The position numbers and the translations under genes were made by a program. Shown piece by piece: positions 26,882 to 35,909 of a DNA stretch of 64,000 nucleotides (positions within the stretch are counted from its first letter, which is position 1; every line of letters begins with the position of its first letter). The stretch lies in contig CAWFHL010000001.1 of assembly GCA_963815645.1 (NCBI GenBank), positions 496,001 to 560,000 of the forward strand, given 5' to 3'. The notes beneath the pieces were generated by a model. That model had not been told where the DNA came from. It ran no database searches and saw only the letters and a program-made list of their open reading frames with translations. The stretch is from JBBRHQ01 sp963815645. Its GTDB lineage: Bacteria > Actinomycetota > Thermoleophilia > Solirubrobacterales > 70-9.

Positions 26882-27802
26882 ATGAGCGGGCGGAGGGCAG
26901 CCGCCACCCTGGCGATCGCCTCGCTGGCCCTGGCGACCGGCGCGGCCCTGCCGGCCCTCGCCTCGGCCAGCCGCATCCTCTACGCCAACCCGAGCCTGCG
27001 CTCGATCGTCTCGATCAGCCCGACCGGGGGCAACCATCGTGTCCTTTACCACGCGGGGTTCCCGGCCAGGGTCTCCTCGCCGTCGGCCAGCAGGAACGGC
27101 CACAGGATCGCCTTCCTCCTCAGCGTCAACTCGAATCGCGGCGGCCCCAACCCGCCCCGGATCGTCGACAAGCTCTACATCGCCCGCCGCGACGGCAGCC
27201 ACCGCCGCCTGGTGCGGAAGTTCGTCAACCTCGACGTCGAGTCGCTGGCGCTCTCCCCCAGCGGCCGCCGCCTCGTCTTCAGCAGGCAGCGAAGCGTCGC
27301 CGACAGCACCCAGCACATCTACACCGTGAGGGCGAGCGGGCACGGCGTGCGCCGCGTCACCACCTCATCGAGCGCGGACACCGACCCGCAGTTCTCGCCG
27401 GGCGGCAAGCGAATCGTCTTCACCAAGGAGGGCGCCGGGCGCCATCACACCGGGATCGCCACCGTCCGGTTCACCGGAGGACCCGGCCACCTGATCTACC
27501 GCTCCGGCAGCGCCTCCGAGCCGAGCTACTCCCCAGACGGCAACCGGATCGCCTTCGTCAGGGCCCGCCCCGGGGTCCTCTACCACGCCTGGCTGATGCG
27601 GTCAGACGGGCGCCGCGCCCACCCGCTGGTCCGCAACGCCTCCCAGCAGTTCAATCCCTGCTTCTCACCCAGCGGGCGCAGCCTCGTCTACGAGCAGGAG
27701 AGCCTCTCGCCGGTCCGTTTCACTCTTCACACGGTGCGCCGGGACGGCACCCACCGCAAGCTCCTGCGCCACGGCGGCTACGACCCGGTCTGGGTTCGCT
27801 GA
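26882..27802 (+). CDS. Secreted TolB/WD40-like (PD40) beta-propeller protein
   Basis: 306 residues. Signal peptide MSGRRAAATLAIASLALAT with an AxA site (ALPALASA). The rest is a series of PD40 blades, visible as VESLALSPSGRRLVFSRQ, DPQFSPGGKRIVFTKE, EPSYSPDGNRIAFVRA and NPCFSPSGRSLVYEQE, about 50 residues apart. It has six or so blades, and probably a secreted or surface protein with no enzymatic motif. Intact frame. Confidence 0.85.
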   Translation: MSGRRAAATLAIASLALATGAALPALASASRILYANPSLRSIVSISPTGGNHRVLYHAGFPARVSSPSASRNGHRIAFLLSVNSNRGGPNPPRIVDKLYIARRDGSHRRLVRKFVNLDVESLALSPSGRRLVFSRQRSVADSTQHIYTVRASGHGVRRVTTSSSADTDPQFSPGGKRIVFTKEGAGRHHTGIATVRFTGGPGHLIYRSGSASEPSYSPDGNRIAFVRARPGVLYHAWLMRSDGRRAHPLVRNASQQFNPCFSPSGRSLVYEQESLSPVRFTLHTVRRDGTHRKLLRHGGYDPVWVR

Positions 27803-27876
27803 GCGCCGCGAATGGGGATTGACCTGGGCCCGGTCCCGGGCATAGGCTCGGCCCCAGTCCAACGAAAGGAGCCAAG

Positions 27877-28233
27877 ATGGCTGACGCAGCACTGTTCATC
27901 GGCTGGGGACAGGTCGTTCGCGGGCGGGAGAAGCGGGCGGTCCAGGTGTTCAACGAAAGCGTCGAATATTGGGGCGGCCTCCAGGGCGACGGCAAGATCG
28001 AGGACTTCGAGGTGGTCCTGCTAACTCCCCACGGAGGCGACCTCGACGGCTTCGCGCTTTTGCGCGGCAGCCGGGAGCAGATCGCCGCCCTCCACAACGA
28101 CGACGAGTTCGAGAAGCAAATCACCCGTGCCGACATGATCGTCGAGAACCAGGGCGTCGTCGACGCTGCGATCGGCGACGGAATCGCCCGCGGGATGGCG
28201 ATCTACCAGGAGGAGATCGGCAAGATCGGCTGA
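27877..28233 (+). CDS. Conserved small protein of unknown function
   Basis: 118 residues, ATG preceded by a clear ribosome site (aaaggagc). Sequence starts MADAALFIGWGQVVRGREKR and contains FEVVLLTPHGGDLDGFALLRG, suggesting an alpha/beta fold of the dimeric ferredoxin-like (ABM/EthD) style. I recognise no named family. It lies 75 bp after the propeller gene on the same strand. Confidence 0.7.
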   Translation: MADAALFIGWGQVVRGREKRAVQVFNESVEYWGGLQGDGKIEDFEVVLLTPHGGDLDGFALLRGSREQIAALHNDDEFEKQITRADMIVENQGVVDAAIGDGIARGMAIYQEEIGKIG

Positions 28234-28296
28234 GCCAACGGCCAAAGCCGTTCCCCGGCCGATCAAAGCCGGGTTTTCGCCACCGAACTCAGCGCC

Positions 28297-30301
28297 CTAC
28301 TTGCCGCTCCACTTCGGGGTGCGCTTGCCGAGGAAGGCGGAGATGCCCTCCCGCCCGTCCTCGGACTGGAAGGCGGTGGCGAAGCCCGCCTTCTCGGCCT
28401 CGATCCCCTCTTCGATGTCCGCCTTCCCCGAGACCAGCTTGATCTGCTCGACCGCCAGCGGCGCCTGACCCGCAAGGCGCCGGCCCCAGGCGAGCGCCGT
28501 GTCGAACAGCTCGTGATCGGGGACGACCTCGTTGACCAGCCCAGACTCCAGCGCGTCGTCGGCTGAGATCGCGTCGCCGATCAGGTTCATCTCCAGCGCC
28601 TTGTTCGCCCCGACCAGAGCCGGGAGGCGCTGGGTGCCGCCGAAGCCGGGGATGATCCCCAGCTTGATCTCCGGCTGGCCGAAGGTCGCCGCCTCGGCGG
28701 CGAGGCGGACGTCGCAGGCCATCGACACCTCGCAGCCGCCGCCGAAGGCGAGCGCGTTGACCGCGGCGATCGTCACCACCCGGGCCTTGCCGAAGTCGCG
28801 CAGCAGGCCGTGGCCGGAGTCGATCAGCTCGCGCCCCTGGGCCTCGTCGGTCATCGAGGTGAAGGCCTTGATGTCGGCGCCGGCGCTGAACACCAACGGG
28901 ATAGAGGAGGCGATCACCATCGCCCCGACCTCGGGGTTCGCCTTGACCTTCTCCCAGACCTTGCCGAGGTCCTCGATCACCTGCGGTGAGACCGCGTTCA
29001 TCGGCGGGTTGACCAGCCAGGCGACGGCGACCGCGCCGCGCGTCTCCAGCTTCACCTTCTCGGGCTGATCGCCCTCATCGGGCTGCGGATAGGGGTAGAA
29101 GCCCTGGCCGGACTTCAGCCCCAGGCGGCCCTGCGCGACCAGCCGCTTCAGCGTCACCGGGGCGACGAAGCGCTCGCCGTGCTTTTCTTCGAGCGCCTCG
29201 ATCCGCTCCAGCATCACCTCGAGGCCCTCGAGGTCAGCCTTCCAGAACGGGGGGAAGAGGCCGCGGCGCGGGTCCATTCCGGCGCCGGCCATCATCCCGA
29301 CGTCGATGTCGCGGACGCTGGCGACGCCCTCCTCGAGCAGCAGGCAGGCCTCGATCAGCGCCTTGCAGGCGAACAGGTTCGCCAGCTCCTCGCCGTCGGG
29401 CTCGCCGTCGCCGGAGATCTGCGGCTCGCCGTCCACATAGAAACCCTCGCCGCCGGACTTGGCACCGAGCTTGCCCTCGCCGACCAGCTTCTTCATCCCC
29501 TGATGGACGTAGAAGGAGTCGCCGTAGGAGTCCTTGAGGTGCTCGGCGACGTGGAGGATCGTGTCGAGGCCGAGCAGGTCGCCGAGGATGAAGGGGCCCA
29601 TCGGCGCCGCGTTGGCGGCGGCGACGCCCTCGTCGATCGCCTTGATCGAAAGGCCCTGTTCCTCCTGGGCGCGCCAGATCTCACCGACCGCGGAGTTGAG
29701 GATGCGGTTGACGACGAACCCGGGGACCTCACCGCAGAGGATCGGCTGCTTCCTGATCGCCTGGGCGAAGTTGGCCGCCGACTGCGGCGGTCTCCGGCGA
29801 GGTCTCCTCGCCGTAGATCACCTCGATCAGCGGCATCACCGAGGCCGGGTAGAAGAAGTGGAAGCCGACCACCTTGTCGGGGCGAAGCGTCGCCTCGGCG
29901 ATCTCGGTGATCGAGAGCGAGGAGGTGTTGGAGGCGAGGATCGCCCCGCCCGGGGTGACCGCGTCGAGCTCGCGGAAGACGGCCTGCTTGATCTCCATCT
30001 TCTCGGGGACCGCCTCGACCACGAAGTCGACGTCGCCGAAACCGGAGTAGTCGGTGGCCCCGGTGATCAGCGACATCACCTGCTCGAGCTGCGCGTCGGC
30101 CTGCTCCTGGGTCAGCTTCTCCTTCTTGACCAGCGAGGCGAGCTGGCCCTGGGTGACGCCGCGGGCCTTCTCGATCGCCGCGTCGACGAATTTCTGCTCG
30201 ATGTCCTTGACGACGACGGGGATGTCGGCGGCGGCGATCGTCTGGGCGATCTCGCCTCCCATGGTTCCTCCGCCGACCACGGCGGCCTTGAATACGAACA
30301 T
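28297..30301 (-). CDS. 3-hydroxyacyl-CoA dehydrogenase / enoyl-CoA hydratase fusion (frameshift near 29785)
   Basis: About 668 residues. N-terminal NAD-dependent dehydrogenase: AAVVGGGTMGGEIAQTIA, VVEAVPEKMEIKQAVF, SNTSSLSITEIAE, VGFHFFYPASVMPL (catalytic His region). Middle C-terminal dehydrogenase domains with PGFVVNRILNSAVGE. The C-terminal crotonase domain is FSAGADIKAFTSM, FGGGCEVSMACD and GFGGTQRLPALVG. The order (dehydrogenase first) is opposite to FadB and matches bifunctional crotonyl-CoA hydratase/3-hydroxybutyryl-CoA dehydrogenases known from some archaea and actinobacteria. One frameshift at about 29785. A beta-oxidation or carbon-assimilation enzyme; start MFVFKAAVVGG. Confidence 0.93.
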
Positions 30302-30375
30302 GTTTTTGGCTCCTCCGGGATTCTCTGGCTTGCGGGCGCGGAGGCTATCGGCGCGGCGGCTGCGGCGCGGCGGCC

Positions 30376-30507
30376 CTAGCTGGGCTCATCCGTGTCGCGG
30401 TCCCGAGCGAAGGCCCAAATCAGGGCTCCGACCGCGACCAGGCCGATGATTGGGATCAGGCCGACGAATACCGCGGTCCAGGCGTTGTGGGCGCCGTGTG
30501 CCGCCAC
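30376..30507 (-). CDS. Small single-pass membrane protein
   Basis: About 43 residues from GTG 30507: a short N-terminus AAHGAHNAW, one strongly hydrophobic stretch AVFVGLIPIIGLVAVGALIW and a charged tail (FARDRDTDEPS). A longer frame to 30558 is possible. Function unknown. It sits between the fusion enzyme and a divergent acetyltransferase. Confidence 0.5.
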   Translation of the reverse strand: MAAHGAHNAWTAVFVGLIPIIGLVAVGALIWAFARDRDTDEPS

Positions 30508-30595
30508 GACCGGAGCCCGATGGGCCTGGGTTTGCGCGACGAGCAGGAGACGCGGCATCGAGGTCGAGCATACGCCGCTGCAAACCTACTGGGCG

Positions 30596-31372
30596 ATGCA
30601 GCGGATCCGCGACTTCGAGCTGGGGCTGGACGGCGACGCCGCCGAGCGGGTGGTCGAGCGCGATTGGGGCGCTCTCTACCTCTCCCCCTCGATCCCGCTG
30701 GTCTGGGATGCCAACTGGGTGCTGATCGAGCGCACCGGGATGAGCGCCGAGGAGATCGCCGCGCTCGCCGACGAGGCGATCGGCGGAGCCGGGATGGAGC
30801 ACCGCTCGGTCTTCCTCCGCGACCACGGGGAGGCCGCCCGGCTCGCCGTGGACTTCGAGGCGCTCGGCTGGAACGTCGAGCGCGACGTCGCGATGGAGTG
30901 GCGCCGCCCGCCAGACCGCGGCTCGGAGACCGAGGTGGAGGAGGTCGGCGAGGCGCGGATCAATGGGCTGCGGCGGGAGCTGATCCGCGACGGCCTGCCG
31001 GTGGTCGGGTCCCACACGGCGCAGACGGTCGATCAGCTGCTCGAGTGGGATCGGAGGCTGGCCGGGGCGGGCGGCGATCGCTGGTTCCTCGCCCGGGCCG
31101 AGGGGGAGCCGGCGGCCTGCTGCCGCCTCCTGGCCCGCGACGGAATCGGCCAGGTCGAGGATGTGGGCACCCTGCCCGCGGCGCGGGAGCGAGGCCTCGG
31201 GCGCGCCGTCACCCTGGCCGCCGCCGAGGCCTCGGTCGCCGACGGCAACGAGCTCACCTACCTCGGCGCCCTCGCCGACGACTGGCCGCGGCTGATGTAC
31301 GAGAGGCTCGGCTTCGACGAGGTCGGCGAGAGCTACATCTTCCGGCGCACCCCGCCGCAGGCAAGCGGCTGA
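30596..31372 (+). CDS. GNAT family N-acetyltransferase
   Basis: 258 residues from ATG 30596. The C-terminal half carries the GNAT core: VEDVGTLPAARERGLGRAVT (acetyl-CoA pyrophosphate loop region R-G-x-G-R), then a helix with AAAEASVADG and LMYERLGFDEVGE (motif B). The N-terminal half is a second, weaker GNAT-like region (LERTGMSAEEIAA onward), so a double-domain architecture is possible. The frame starts upstream of 30596 too, but without a better start. Substrate unknown. Confidence 0.82.
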   Translation: MQRIRDFELGLDGDAAERVVERDWGALYLSPSIPLVWDANWVLIERTGMSAEEIAALADEAIGGAGMEHRSVFLRDHGEAARLAVDFEALGWNVERDVAMEWRRPPDRGSETEVEEVGEARINGLRRELIRDGLPVVGSHTAQTVDQLLEWDRRLAGAGGDRWFLARAEGEPAACCRLLARDGIGQVEDVGTLPAARERGLGRAVTLAAAEASVADGNELTYLGALADDWPRLMYERLGFDEVGESYIFRRTPPQASG

Positions 31373-31485
31373 GCGGGGTTCCTACGCCGCCTCGGCCAGG
31401 GGCCGAATTGGTTGAAGACGTCGCCGGCGTCCGCCTCGGAGGTGCACTGGGCGATCGCCGCCGGGCCCTGACAACCCTCTGGGGC

Positions 31486-31974
31486 CTAATTCACGCTGAG
31501 CAGGTCGATCGCGAAGATCAGGGTGGCGTTCGGCGGGATCGCCGGAGGCGAGCCCTGCGCCCCGTAGCCAAGGTTCGGGGGGATGATCAGCTCGCGACGC
31601 CCTCCGACCCGCATCCCCGGGATCCCCTCGGTCCAGCCCGGGAGCACGTTGCCCGAGCCGAGCTTGAAGCTGAACGGCTGGCCGCGATCCCAGGTCGCGT
31701 CGAACTCCTTGCCGGTGTCATAGACGACACCGACGTACTGGACCTTGAGCGTGTCGCCAGGCTTCGCCTCGGCCCCCTTGCCCTTGACGATGTCGCGCTT
31801 CACCAGCTGCTTCGGCGGCGGAGTATCGGGCGGCTCGATCGAGGGCTTCGCGGAGAGGTCGGTGAGCTCGCCCGCGTCGGTGCTGGAGCCGCCGCTGCGA
31901 CCGATCACGACCACCGCGACCAGGACGACGGTCAGCCCGGCGGCGACGATCAGGGTGAGGATGCGGCGATCCAC
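31486..31974 (-). CDS. Membrane-anchored FKBP-type peptidyl-prolyl isomerase
   Basis: 162 residues. N-terminal transmembrane anchor ILTLIVAAGLTVVLVAVVVIG, short linker (residues 30-60), then an FKBP domain: VQYVGVVYDTGKEFDATW, PFSFKLGSGNVLPGWTEG, RELIIPPNLGYGAQG and TLIFAIDLLSV. The family catalyses cis/trans proline isomerisation; the anchor suggests action at or outside the membrane. Intact frame. Confidence 0.94.
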   Translation of the reverse strand: MDRRILTLIVAAGLTVVLVAVVVIGRSGGSSTDAGELTDLSAKPSIEPPDTPPPKQLVKRDIVKGKGAEAKPGDTLKVQYVGVVYDTGKEFDATWDRGQPFSFKLGSGNVLPGWTEGIPGMRVGGRRELIIPPNLGYGAQGSPPAIPPNATLIFAIDLLSVN

Positions 31975-32182
31975 GGCGGCGGAGACCCTAGCGACTCAGC
32001 CTGAAAGCCGTAAGAAACGGCTCCGAACAGCCGATCTTAGAGTGGACCCGTTATTTTGCCTGCGCGACCGCGGCCGAGCTGAGCAGCGCAAGGGCGAGCA
32101 GGAGGGCGCTGAATGCCCCTTTGGTGCGGATCCTGATTACGGCGTTGCCCCCGGCGAGACTGCGGGGGCGGATGCGAAAAGG
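31975..32182. other. 208 bp intergenic region with a signal-peptide-like remnant
   Basis: On the minus strand, an open stretch ending at a TAA at 32051-32053 reads FSALLLALALLSSAAVAQA just before the stop, a textbook signal peptide with an AQA site. No ATG, GTG or TTG precedes it in frame. It may be the N-terminal remnant of a deleted secreted protein or chance. The FKBP promoter lies at the left end. Confidence 0.4.
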
Positions 32183-33400
32183 CTACATCCCACCCGCCGA
32201 GGAACCAAGGAGCGGGTTGAGGTCGGCGAGGCACTCGAGCAGGCGCGGCTCGGGCTCGTCGGTATCGATCACCACCGCCGTGCCGGGCCAGCCGTAGCGG
32301 CAGTAGCGGGCGTAGGCGGCGCGCGAGCTGAGGTCGGGCTCGTAGATCCAGGAGCCGGTGTTCCAGTAGCGCACCCGCCCGTCGGCGCTGGCGCGGACGT
32401 CGGCGAGCGGCTGGTGGGTGTGGGCGAAGACGATCTTCTCCGCCTGCTCGGCCCAGCCGAGGTTGCGGACCACCTTGGCGAAGGCCTCCAGCGCGTTCTC
32501 GGAGGGATCGGAGGGCGAGATCACCGAGGGCTGCGGATAGACCGGCCGCCCCAGAGCCGCCTCCGGGGTGGGGGCCTCGCGGTGCTGGCGCTCGGTCTCC
32601 TCGCGGAGGACGGAGCAAAAGTTCTCCTCGCTCGGCATCGCCTCGGTCTCGGCGGTTGCGCCGCCGTGCTCGCGGATCCGCGCCGTCAGGCTCCTCGCCC
32701 CGCGCAGCGGCAGGGTCGCCGCCGAGCCGACCCGCCCGGCCCGCTGTACGGCGCGATTGACGTTCTGCTGGGCGTGGGTGCCGTGCGGCATCTGCGCGGC
32801 GACATACAGCCATTCGGTCAACAGGGTGATCACCGACTCGTAGTCCTCGATCGTCTTCGGGTCCTCGGGGCCGCCGGTGGCGATCGCCCACAGCGCCCTG
32901 GTCAGCAGTCGCGAGCCGCGCGAGCCGGAGAGGCGGGCGTGGGGGTCGAGGTAGTGGCCGTGGGTGAGAAGGACGTCGGCGAAACGGTAGGTCGGGTAGG
33001 CGATCTCGACCTCGACCCCGGGGAGGCGGCGCTCGAGGAAGGCGCGGAAGTAGGAGTGCTGCGGGCCGAGTTGCGGCTCGCTGGACGAGCTCCCGGAGGA
33101 GATCTCGGCCTCGAGCCCGTCCTCAACATCGCGATAGACGAAATGGTGGTCGTGGTTGCCGGCGAGGAAGACGACCCGCTTGCCCTCGAGCTTTTCGGCG
33201 GCGAGACCGAAGAGGCCGTCGGCGGCGGCGTAGGCATCGGTGACCGAGGCGAAGAGGAAGTCGAAGAGGTCGCCGAGGATGATCAGCTCGTCGATCCCCT
33301 CCATCTGGGGAGCGAGCCGCTCCAGGTAGCTCTCCTCGGCCAGCAGGTCGCGCCCCGTCCAGGCGCCGAAGTGGGTATCCGAGATGACCAGGGCTCGCAT
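32183..33400 (-). CDS. Calcineurin-like metallophosphoesterase
   Basis: 405 residues, intact. Metal-binding motifs in order: VISDTHFGAWTG (DxH), ELIILGDLFDF (GDxxD), LAGNHDHHF (GNHD), LTHGHYLDPH (GH) and FAHTHQPLADV (GHTH-like). The length is larger than the typical 250 because of an insert around residues 200-280. Phosphodiesterase or phosphatase activity on nucleotides, phospholipids or nucleic acids is possible. The VapC gene begins 10 bp further right, upstream on the same strand. Confidence 0.9.
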   Translation of the reverse strand: MRALVISDTHFGAWTGRDLLAEESYLERLAPQMEGIDELIILGDLFDFLFASVTDAYAAADGLFGLAAEKLEGKRVVFLAGNHDHHFVYRDVEDGLEAEISSGSSSSEPQLGPQHSYFRAFLERRLPGVEVEIAYPTYRFADVLLTHGHYLDPHARLSGSRGSRLLTRALWAIATGGPEDPKTIEDYESVITLLTEWLYVAAQMPHGTHAQQNVNRAVQRAGRVGSAATLPLRGARSLTARIREHGGATAETEAMPSEENFCSVLREETERQHREAPTPEAALGRPVYPQPSVISPSDPSENALEAFAKVVRNLGWAEQAEKIVFAHTHQPLADVRASADGRVRYWNTGSWIYEPDLSSRAAYARYCRYGWPGTAVVIDTDEPEPRLLECLADLNPLLGSSAGGM

Positions 33401-33409
33401 CGCCTCGGG

Positions 33410-33841
33410 CTAGGTCTCCGCCAGCGGGTTCTCCCAGCGCAGGCCGGGGAAGCGGGCGAAGTCCCCATCGGTGCTGCACACGGTGAGACCGTGCTCGATC
33501 GCGATCGCGGCAAGGTGGGCATCGGGAACCAGGTCGGGGCGGTTGACCTGCGGCCACAGCAGTTCGAGAACTTCGGCGTGCCGCTCGGTCGGTGCCGGGA
33601 TCCATGCCGGGGCGGCCGAGAGCCAATCTCGCACCTGCTGCCACGAGTCGGCCACCGGGATCGGGCGCTCGAACAGGCGCGGGTTGCCCGTCAGCCGCAG
33701 GAAGGCGAGGAGCGAGGGCCAGGGCAGGCCGACCCGGGCGATCCCCGCCAGCTTCTGGTCGAGCCATGGTCGGGCTCGCTCGTGCTGTGGCAGCTCGCGG
33801 ATCGAGGCGTAGACGAGCAGGTTCGCGTCGAGCAGGATCAG
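33410..33841 (-). CDS. vapC: VapC-family PIN toxin
   Basis: About 143 residues from an unusual CTG start (33841) that overlaps the antitoxin stop. PIN RNase acidic residues: LILLDANLLVYAS (first Asp), WPSLLAFLRL, DAHLAAIAIEHGLTV (Asp) and STDGDFARF (last Asp pair). The C-terminal motif VCSTDGDFARFPGLRWENP is repeated almost exactly in the remnant at 40191-40310. VapC toxins cut specific RNAs (often tRNAs) and are neutralised by VapB; here VapB is the next gene upstream. Confidence 0.86.
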   Translation of the reverse strand: MILLDANLLVYASIRELPQHERARPWLDQKLAGIARVGLPWPSLLAFLRLTGNPRLFERPIPVADSWQQVRDWLSAAPAWIPAPTERHAEVLELLWPQVNRPDLVPDAHLAAIAIEHGLTVCSTDGDFARFPGLRWENPLAET

Positions 33842-34134
33842 CGGTGGCCCTCGCCTTCGGCGCGCACCAGCGCCCCGGCGACGTCATCGAGGTCGGAGAG
33901 CAGTACCTGGCCCACTGAGAAGGCGCGGGTCCGTACCGGCTTGCCTCGCTCGCGACTCTCCTCGTCATGGAGAAGGCCGAGCCTCAGCAGCCGGTTGATC
34001 TCCTCCTTGAGCCCGCGCTCGCCGCTGCGCCGGCGCCGCTGGATCGCGGCGGCGACATCGGGGTCGAGGGTCAGGGTGGTTCGCAACTCGCCATCAATAC
34101 ATCGTTTGATTGATGTTTTGATGCTATCACTCAT
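33838..34134 (-). CDS. vapB: VapB-like ribbon-helix-helix antitoxin
   Basis: 98 residues from ATG 34134. Its core RTTLTLDPDVAAAIQRRRR is a ribbon-helix-helix DNA-binding region followed by LKEEINRLLRLGLL and a toxin-binding tail. The core suggests that translation might instead begin at TTG 34086 (LRTTLTLDPD), because many VapB proteins begin MRTT and because the stretch 34087-34134 holds operator-like repeats. The gene overlaps the toxin by 4 bp. It is expected to repress its own operon. Confidence 0.83.
   Translation of the reverse strand: MSDSIKTSIKRCIDGELRTTLTLDPDVAAAIQRRRRSGERGLKEEINRLLRLGLLHDEESRERGKPVRTRAFSVGQVLLSDLDDVAGALVRAEGEGHR
34087..34134 (-). promoter_or_regulatory. Candidate operator of the vapBC operon
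   Basis: On the minus strand this AT-rich stretch contains CATCAAAACATCAATCAAAC followed by GATGTATTGATGG: three direct ATCAA copies and one inverted TTGAT. Short direct and inverted repeats at antitoxin start sites are typical autoregulation sites of RHH antitoxins. If the ATG 34134 start is right they lie in the coding region, which argues for the TTG start. Confidence 0.4.
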
Positions 34135-34205
34135 TGCGACGCCCAATTGTCGCCGAGCCCTTCGCGCCCGTGTCACGCAGAACGCAACGTTTCGCGGACC
34201 CTTTC

Positions 34206-34917
34206 CTAGGGCTTTCCCAGATCCCTGAGCAGGTCGCGGGTCTCGTCTTCGTCCAGGCCCTGCGCCACCAGCTTCGAGGGCTCCTGCGGGTCGCGGGCAA
34301 AGACGTGAAGCGTTCCCTGATCTTCGGCGAGGACGATGTCGGTGCTCTCCCGGCTTCCGTCGTCCGACCAGCGCGATGCGGTGATCAGCGCGGTGCGCGG
34401 GCTCGCGGCGAGGATCGCGTCGGCGTCGGGGTCCTCCGGACCGCGGTCGCCCGAGGGGAGGCGGTCCCAGAGCCGCTCCAGAGCCTCTCCGGTCGTGCGA
34501 AGCGCGTAGAGGTGGATGCCGAGGGCGTCGATCAGCGCCTCCAGGGTGACGCCCTCGGGCTGGGTCATCAGCAGGAAGCGCCAGGGCTGGTCGGGCTCGG
34601 TCCCGGTCACCCGGACGTCGACGACGTTCCGGGTGCGCTCCTGGAAGGCGAGGGCGATGCCGAGGTCGCCGCGGACGTCGACCCGGTCGGCGCCCGGCTC
34701 AGTGGTGATCAGGTTGCGGGCGGCGAGCGAGCGCACAGCTTCGGCGACCAGCTCCGGCGCCGGGCTCGCGCTCGATGAAGTCGATCACCCCGTCGACGGC
34801 GGCGATCTCGGCGAGGGTGTAGGCGCCGAGCGCCACCGGCCCGGTGCCGACCAGCTCGACCACGGCGGTGATCAGCCCCTCGGGGACGCCGTCCTGATTC
34901 TCCTGGCTCGGCGTCAC
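34206..34917 (-). CDS. Hypothetical protein (frameshift near 34765)
   Basis: About 236 residues from GTG 34917, which overlaps the previous stop. N-terminal region ALGAYTLAEIAAVDGVIDF, then after a frame change near 34765 SLAARNLITTEPGADRVD, then LALIDALGIHLYALRTTGEA-like helices and an acidic C-terminus (DPQEPSKLVAQGLDED). I recognise no domain. It forms a three-gene leftward set with the next two hypotheticals. Confidence 0.6.
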
Positions 34918-35236
34918 CCAGCCCCTCCCCCGGCCGTCCGGTCCGCCGGCGGAACGAGCCGGATCGCGCAGCGGATCGAGCGGTCCCCGCTCGCCCTGAC
35001 CTCGCCCGCCCTGGTCTCGCCCGCCGGCGGCAGGCTCCACGGCGGAGCGGGGTCATCGTCGCGCGCGAACACCTCGCGGACCGCCCCGGATGCCGTTTCG
35101 GTGACCCAGACGTCGGAGCCGCCGAACAGGCCCCGCCCGGGGGTCTCGCCCGGGGAGAAGGCGATCTCGAGCAGATCATTGGCGCGATCGGGGGGCGGAA
35201 AGCGGCTGCGCCAGGTCGGGCGAGGCCGAGGTCGTG
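34914..35236 (-). CDS. Hypothetical protein, start unresolved
   Basis: Readable part DLLEIAFSPGETPGRGLFGG and TASGAVREVFARDDD, about 95 residues, ending at 34914. No start codon lies close upstream; an open frame reaches TTG 35369 but that part is antisense-like. It may be the C-terminal half of the upstream gene (35176-35884) if a second frameshift exists near 35220. Function unknown. Confidence 0.45.
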
Positions 35237-35884
35237 TCGTCGTCCTCCTCGATCCGGCCCAGCGCCGGCGGTCAGCTCGTCGCTCGCCACCTCCGGCAGC
35301 GGCACCGTCGCGCCGAGGTCGGGCGAGAGATACATCGGCCGCCTCTCGGTCTTCCCGGAGAGCCCCCAAGGACCGACGTTTCGCTTCGTCACCCGGTAGA
35401 CGATGTAGTCGATCAGGTGCTGGACGTCCTGCCAGCTCGGCAGCTTTTTCGCCCCCAGGGACGCCGGCGTCTTCTCCAGCTGTACCCAGGTGCCGTCGCT
35501 GGTACGGCCGTGGAGCTTCTCGCGGACCAGCGGGCCCTTCATGCCGATGTCCGGAAATTCCTTCTTATCAATCGTCTTGTGGTGGCTTGAGATGCGCTCC
35601 CGGCTGCCCTCGGGAAAGCGCCAGCGCTGATAGAGGGTGGGCTCATCGACCAGGACGTGGCCGCCGCAGAGCACGTCGCGCAGCTGCTCGACGTCGAGGC
35701 CGTGCTGCTCGAGGTCGGCGATGATCGCCGCCTCCTCCGGGGTCAGCCTTTCGGCCGCCTTCGCCAGGCCCTTGCGATAGCTGCCCGAGCGGGCGGTGAT
35801 CTCGACCATCAGCCGCACCCGGTTGCGGATCCGCTCGGTCTCGCGGGCGCCGAGCTCGGGCTCGCTGGCGGTCTCGGTGCTCAC
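35176..35884 (-). CDS. Hypothetical protein (frameshift near 35265)
   Basis: GTG start, first gene of the set. The N-terminal 170 residues are a clean helical region (RIRNRVRLMVEITARSG, LTPEEAAIIADLEQHGLD), followed by WRFPEGSRERISSHHKTI and DVQHLIDYIVYRVTKRN. Near 35265 a frame change leads to a short acidic tail and a stop at 35176. No family recognised. Neighbours are equally unknown. Confidence 0.6.
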
Positions 35885-35909
35885 GGCCCAGAATCTATGC
35901 GAAGGGGGG

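Noticed and set aside
30487..32004. 505-residue + strand ORF
   Set aside because: Shadow of the acetyltransferase and the antisense FKBP gene; Arg/Gly-rich without domains.
31745..34228. 827-residue + strand ORF
   Set aside because: Antisense to FKBP, metallophosphoesterase and vapBC, all of which have clear motifs.
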